Shown: one piece after another, positions 60,231 to 64,000 of the stretch
Layout of the letters: each line of letters begins with the position of its first letter
Position numbering within the stretch: the first letter of the stretch is position 1
Position numbers and translations under genes: made by a program
The notes under the pieces: model-generated
The model's input: only the letters and a program-made list of their open reading frames with translations
Told to the model about the DNA's origin: nothing
Database searches by the model: none
From: Psychrobacter raelei
Lineage (GTDB): Bacteria; Pseudomonadota; Gammaproteobacteria; Pseudomonadales; Moraxellaceae
Length of the DNA: 64,000 bases
Assembly: GCF_022631235.3 (NCBI RefSeq)
Contig: NZ_CP093310.2
Location: 930,001-994,000 of the forward strand
Reading direction: 5' to 3'

Positions 60231-60511
60231 GTTTTTATCCTTGATATTGTGTGGGGCGCAAGTGGAGAGGCGATAGTGGCAGTAGCACAGTCATGGCACA
60301 GAATTTAAGCTCAAATTTTGACTGTCTAAGCAGTAACAGAGGGCGTGATAATCGCTATGAAAAGTATGATAGGATAAGTGAGTGATAAAAACCGTTTAAT
60401 CACGTTAAGAAAACAAGTATATTAAGTCAATTAAGTCTGTTAAATCAATTCAACCTACTAATGAATAAAAGATCATCAATTGACTAAATCAGATAAATCA
60501 ATGAGGGCGCG

Positions 60512-61150
60512 ATGCAGATAAAGTTTTGCGGATTTACCCAAATACAAGATGTTAAGCAAGCAGTGGCAGTTGGCGCTGATGCTTTGGGTTTTGTGTTTTA
60601 TCCGCCAAGCCCTCGAGCAGTGACCGCCATGCAGGCACGTGAGCTGATGCAGCATATCCCTGCTTTTGTTAGTGTGGTGGCATTGGTGGTCAATATGAAT
60701 AAAGACGCGCTGATTGAGCTTGCTAATACGGCTACTTTTGATGTGATTCAATTCCATGGTGATGAGACGCCAGAGCAGTGTCAGTCACTAGCCCAAGCCG
60801 TGAACAAACGCTGGATTAAAGCACTTCGTATTAATAAAGAGCAAGATACGCCTGATTCGATTCGAGCCCAGATTGACGCCTTTGCACAAGCCGGTGCCAG
60901 CAGTATCTTACTTGATGCCTATCATAAACAGGCGTATGGCGGAACAGGGGAGCGCTTTGATTGGTCGCTCATTCCAAAAGATGCCAGCCTGCCTATCATT
61001 TTGGCAGGCGGGCTAACCCCTGAAAATGTGAGTGAGGTTATTAATCAGAGTTTACCGATACAGGCTGTGGATGTAAGCGGTGGCATTGAGTCGGCAAAGG
61101 GTATCAAAGATGCGGGCAAGATGGCGGCCTTTATTAGGGCGGTTCGTTAA
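60512..61150 (+). CDS. trpF: Phosphoribosylanthranilate isomerase
   Basis: 212 residues, (beta/alpha)8 barrel. Catalytic Cys in IKFCGFTQIQD and catalytic Asp in SILLDAYHKQAYGGTGERFDW. Phosphate-binding segments LAGGLTPENV and AVDVSGGIESAKGIKD. Converts PRA to CdRP in tryptophan synthesis. GAGGG before the ATG. It is followed by an unknown gene, then trpB and trpA. Confidence 0.97.
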   Translation: MQIKFCGFTQIQDVKQAVAVGADALGFVFYPPSPRAVTAMQARELMQHIPAFVSVVALVVNMNKDALIELANTATFDVIQFHGDETPEQCQSLAQAVNKRWIKALRINKEQDTPDSIRAQIDAFAQAGASSILLDAYHKQAYGGTGERFDWSLIPKDASLPIILAGGLTPENVSEVINQSLPIQAVDVSGGIESAKGIKDAGKMAAFIRAVR

Positions 61151-61235
61151 ACCTACTCAGTAAGCAGCTAAGTAGTCAGTTAAATCAACCGTTTGCCTTT
61201 TATTGAGTTGTCTTAACTCAGGAGTAAGCCACTAA

Positions 61236-61604
61236 ATGGTAAGTTACATTGAAATTAGGCATATGGTCTTAGATAGCTTTTATTCATATTTGCTTGATAA
61301 ACCTCAAGGTGCTAACGGTTATGAGTCTATTTTAGGATATACGCTATATGATTTTGAAACAGGGTTTTCAGATATAGAAGTCTTTATTATTGATTTTGTC
61401 GTCTATGTTCTGTGTCATGATTTTCCGGAATCACAAGATTTGGCTAAAACACTTAAAAAGTCATTATTAAAACGTATTGATTATGATTTTGCTGGATTTA
61501 TTCGCCAAATTAAGCCTGGAATAGATGATAGAGAGGAGTTTTTAGCTGATGTGTATTCGATGGGTCTGATTTCTGAACAAAGAAGACAAGGTTTCAATAA
61601 ATAG
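61236..61604 (+). CDS. Unrecognised 122-aa protein between trpF and trpB
   Basis: Acidic, soluble, no signal. Begins MVSYIEIRHMVLDSFYSYLL and contains DIEVFIIDFVVYVLCHDFPE and DREEFLADVYSMGLISEQRRQ. The family is not recognised; size and composition resemble immunity-type proteins, without proof. It lies 85 bp after trpF and 184 bp before trpB, with more AT-rich codons than its trp neighbours. AGGAGTAAG precedes the ATG. Confidence 0.65.
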   Translation: MVSYIEIRHMVLDSFYSYLLDKPQGANGYESILGYTLYDFETGFSDIEVFIIDFVVYVLCHDFPESQDLAKTLKKSLLKRIDYDFAGFIRQIKPGIDDREEFLADVYSMGLISEQRRQGFNK

Positions 61605-61788
61605 CGGTGCCAATGTACGTGTCAGGGCATTACCATCAAGGTCAAAAGACCGCAGATTATGGTTGACACGTGATGATGCTATGACGCTGAAATAGATTGT
61701 GATGACAAATAAAAAAACAGGCTATATTTAAAGCTATTACACTAGAGTATTAATTTAATAAATAATAAAACAGGGTGAGTGACGATTT

Positions 61789-63039
61789 ATGAATAATTTT
61801 GAAAATGTTCCGCATAATGATCAAACGGACGACACAACAGTAGACTATAACCAGTATCCCGATGCCAGTGGTCACTTTGGTATCCATGGCGGCCGCTTCG
61901 TGTCAGAGACTCTAATGGCGGCATTAGAGGAGCTTGAGACCTTATATTATCAAGTCAAACAAGACCCTGCATTTTGGCAGGAGTACCACAATGACTTGGT
62001 CAATTATGTGGGTCGTCCAACGCCGCTTTATCATGCCAAGCGTTTGAGTGATGAGATTGGCGGCGCGCAGATTTATTTTAAGCGTGAAGATTTAAACCAC
62101 ACCGGCGCGCACAAAGTAAACAACACCATCGGTCAGGCGCTACTGGCTAAGATGAGCGGCAAAAAACGTATTATTGCCGAGACCGGTGCGGGTCAACATG
62201 GCGTGGCAACAGCGACGATTGCAGCACGGTTAGGACTTGAGTGTATTATTTATATGGGCGCAGATGACGTCGAGCGTCAAAAAATGAACGTGTATCGTAT
62301 GCGTCTGCTTGGGGCTAAAGTGGTGGCGGTTGAGTCTGGTTCACGGACGCTAAAAGATGCGATGAACGAGGCAATGCGTGATTGGGTCACCAATGTAGAT
62401 ACCACCTATTATATTATTGGTACGGTCGCAGGGCCGCATCCATATCCGTTATTGGTGCGTGATTTTCAGGCCATCATCGGCAAAGAGGCGCGTCTACAGC
62501 ATCTAGAGAAAACCGGCAAACTGCCTGATGCACTTGTCGCCTGTGTGGGCGGCGGATCCAATGCCATTGGTCTGTTCTATGAGTTCTTAAATGATACCGA
62601 TGTCAAAATGTATGGCGTAGAGGCGACAGGTGATGGTATCGAAACTGGCCGTCACTCAGCGCCGCTAGCGGCAGGCCGCGTCGGGGTGTTACATGGCAAT
62701 CGCACTTATCTGATGGCCGATGATGATGGTCAGATCCTAGAGACGCATTCAATCTCAGCAGGTCTTGATTATCCGGGCGTGGGCCCTGAGCACAGCTTCT
62801 TAAAAGATGTGAAGCGGGTAGAGTATGTGGGCTGTACTGATAAAGAGGCGCTACATGGTTTTCATGAAGTGACCCGAAAAGAAGGTATTATTCCGGCGCT
62901 TGAGTCCTCGCACGCGGTCGCTTATGCCTTACAGCTTGCCAAAACCATGAGTCCTGAGCAGAGCATCATCGTCAATATGTCAGGCCGTGGTGATAAGGAT
63001 TTGCACTCGGTAATGAAGGCTGAAGGCATTGAGCTTTAA
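61789..63039 (+). CDS. trpB: Tryptophan synthase beta subunit
   Basis: 416 residues. PLP lysine in [22 protein letters not shown]-phosphate loop [30 protein letters not shown] near the start, and a C-terminal [16 protein letters not shown]. Condenses indole and serine to tryptophan. The N-terminal ~25 residues are an Asp/Asn-rich extension. Works as alpha2-beta2 with TrpA, whose gene is 71 bp downstream. Confidence 0.97.
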   Translation: MNNFENVPHNDQTDDTTVDYNQYPDASGHFGIHGGRFVSETLMAALEELETLYYQVKQDPAFWQEYHNDLVNYVGRPTPLYHAKRLSDEIGGAQIYFKREDLNHTGAHKVNNTIGQALLAKMSGKKRIIAETGAGQHGVATATIAARLGLECIIYMGADDVERQKMNVYRMRLLGAKVVAVESGSRTLKDAMNEAMRDWVTNVDTTYYIIGTVAGPHPYPLLVRDFQAIIGKEARLQHLEKTGKLPDALVACVGGGSNAIGLFYEFLNDTDVKMYGVEATGDGIETGRHSAPLAAGRVGVLHGNRTYLMADDDGQILETHSISAGLDYPGVGPEHSFLKDVKRVEYVGCTDKEALHGFHEVTRKEGIIPALESSHAVAYALQLAKTMSPEQSIIVNMSGRGDKDLHSVMKAEGIEL

Positions 63040-63110
63040 GACAATTATTTAATACAGCGGGCGTGTTATAGGCCCGCAGCAGTTATCACCTTATATGTTA
63101 AGAGACCATC

Positions 63111-63938
63111 ATGACTCGAATTGAAAGCACCTTTGAGACCTTAAAAGCGCAAAACAAAAAAGCCCTAATCCCTTATGTTATGGCCGGTGACCCTTCCCCA
63201 AATAGCTTCGTAGACCTACTGCATGGTTTAGTAAAACATGGGGCCGATATGATTGAAGTGGGATTGCCATTTTCAGACCCAATGGCGGATGGCCCGACTG
63301 TGGCATTGGCTGGTGAGCGCGCCTTAGCAGGCGGTACCAGTACCCATCAGGCGCTGGCTATGGTCAAAAAATTCCGTGAACAAGACAGCAGCACGCCCAT
63401 TATCTTAATGGGTTATCTCAATCCGATTGAGATTATCGGTTATGAGGCCTTTATTGCCTTGTGTCACGAATCAGGGGTCGATGGGGTGTTGGTCGTGGAT
63501 CTACCGCCTGCTGAATCAGGTAATTTTGTTGAGCGCTTGGCGGCCCATGATATAAATAAGATTTTCTTATTATCACCGACCACCTTGCCTGAGCGCCGTA
63601 AGCAAGTAATGACCCACTGCGGCGGCTATATTTATTATGTATCGCTTAAAGGGGTGACCGGCTCAGCAAGCTTAGATACCCAAGCGGTCGGTGAGCAGGT
63701 GCAGGCCATCAAGCAAGAAACCAATTTACCCATCTGTGTCGGCTTTGGTATCCGCGATGGGCAGTCTGCTGCGGCCATTGGTCAGTATGCAGATGGGGTG
63801 ATTGTGGGCAGTGAGCTGGTGAAGAACTTTAGCGGACTGAGCCACACTTCACGTGCTGAGGATATCGCCACTGCTCAAGCCAACATAATGACCAAAATGG
63901 ATGAACTGCGTCAAGCGTTAGACGCCCTAAGTGCTTAA
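63111..63938 (+). CDS. trpA: Tryptophan synthase alpha subunit
   Basis: 275 residues, TIM barrel. Catalytic Glu and Asp in DMIEVGLPFSDPMADGPT; phosphate loop GFGIRDGQSAAAIGQYADGV; VSLKGVTGS loop. Cleaves indole-3-glycerol phosphate to indole and glyceraldehyde-3-phosphate. Co-transcribed with trpB. Confidence 0.97.
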   Translation: MTRIESTFETLKAQNKKALIPYVMAGDPSPNSFVDLLHGLVKHGADMIEVGLPFSDPMADGPTVALAGERALAGGTSTHQALAMVKKFREQDSSTPIILMGYLNPIEIIGYEAFIALCHESGVDGVLVVDLPPAESGNFVERLAAHDINKIFLLSPTTLPERRKQVMTHCGGYIYYVSLKGVTGSASLDTQAVGEQVQAIKQETNLPICVGFGIRDGQSAAAIGQYADGVIVGSELVKNFSGLSHTSRAEDIATAQANIMTKMDELRQALDALSA

Positions 63939-63962
63939 TGATAACCGCGAAACCTCTTTGAG

Positions 63963-63993
63963 CGCCAAACCGCTAAGCGTTTGGCGTTATTTA
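63963..63993 (+). terminator. Terminator after trpA
   Basis: 8-bp stem CGCCAAAC / GTTTGGCG with an 8-nt loop, then TTATTTA. The T tract is weak but the position suits the end of the trp genes. Confidence 0.65.
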
Positions 63994-64000
63994 CGCCATT

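Overview
The window looks like a chromosome segment of a Psychrobacter-like gammaproteobacterium (Moraxellaceae). I base this on protein flavour and moderate-to-low GC, not on a search. The right end is ordinary housekeeping sequence (trpF, trpB, trpA, photolyase, proS, a Ktr/Trk potassium-uptake pair). The left 23 kb is an accessory defence island. The middle holds transport and aromatic catabolism with many broken genes.

1-23.2 kb, defence island under insertion-sequence attack. On the minus strand, a truncated Hsp70-like gene is followed 8 nt later by an SF1-type helicase that runs off the window. Next come a DarT-type ADP-ribosyltransferase with at least three tandem ~80-residue winged-helix-like repeats in front of it, a convergent DarG-type macrodomain gene, and an unrecognised 340-aa gene. 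Divergent from these lies a Zorya-like cassette (zorA-zorB-HNH nuclease, zorE-like), then small orphan genes, a umuD/umuC deletion fusion, two lipoproteins, a YnfA-family protein, a methyltransferase and another HNH nuclease. Seven complete IS3-family copies of three types sit here: type A 1277 bp x2, type B 1188 bp x2, type C 1278 bp x3. All have matching 3-4 bp target duplications. Five copies interrupt darT, zorA, zorB, the zorE-like gene and the hnh gene. Removing the IS and one target copy restores each frame exactly. One type A copy marks a junction where the Hsp70-like gene and darT have both lost their 5' ends.

23.4-38 kb. PP2C phosphatase, WYL regulator and an unknown protein (probable operon); a GlxA-type AraC regulator; a LysR regulator; a secreted alpha/beta hydrolase; an MFS efflux pump; a tripartite tricarboxylate transporter (tctC-tctB-tctA); a MatC-like carrier; a GntR/UTRA regulator; and a TauE/SafE permease. 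Decayed ends of a type-B-like IS lie at about 30.95 and 38.1 kb, on either side of the transporter block.

38-52.4 kb. Gentisate catabolism: two maleylpyruvate-isomerase-like GSTs, IclR and LysR regulators, gentisate 1,2-dioxygenase, a fumarylpyruvate hydrolase, an AAHS-family transporter and an aldehyde dehydrogenase. Debris lies around it: gene tails of a radical-SAM sulfatase-maturase and a nitronate monooxygenase, a benzoylformate decarboxylase with a frameshift and an amber stop, and a decayed iron-type ABC transporter whose permease is fused to its binding protein. An EamA transporter follows.

52.5-64 kb. DUF3124 lipoprotein, KtrB/KtrA-like potassium uptake, proS, a DUF4230 protein, photolyase, and trpF-unknown-trpB-trpA. 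No tRNA, rRNA or CRISPR array was recognised.
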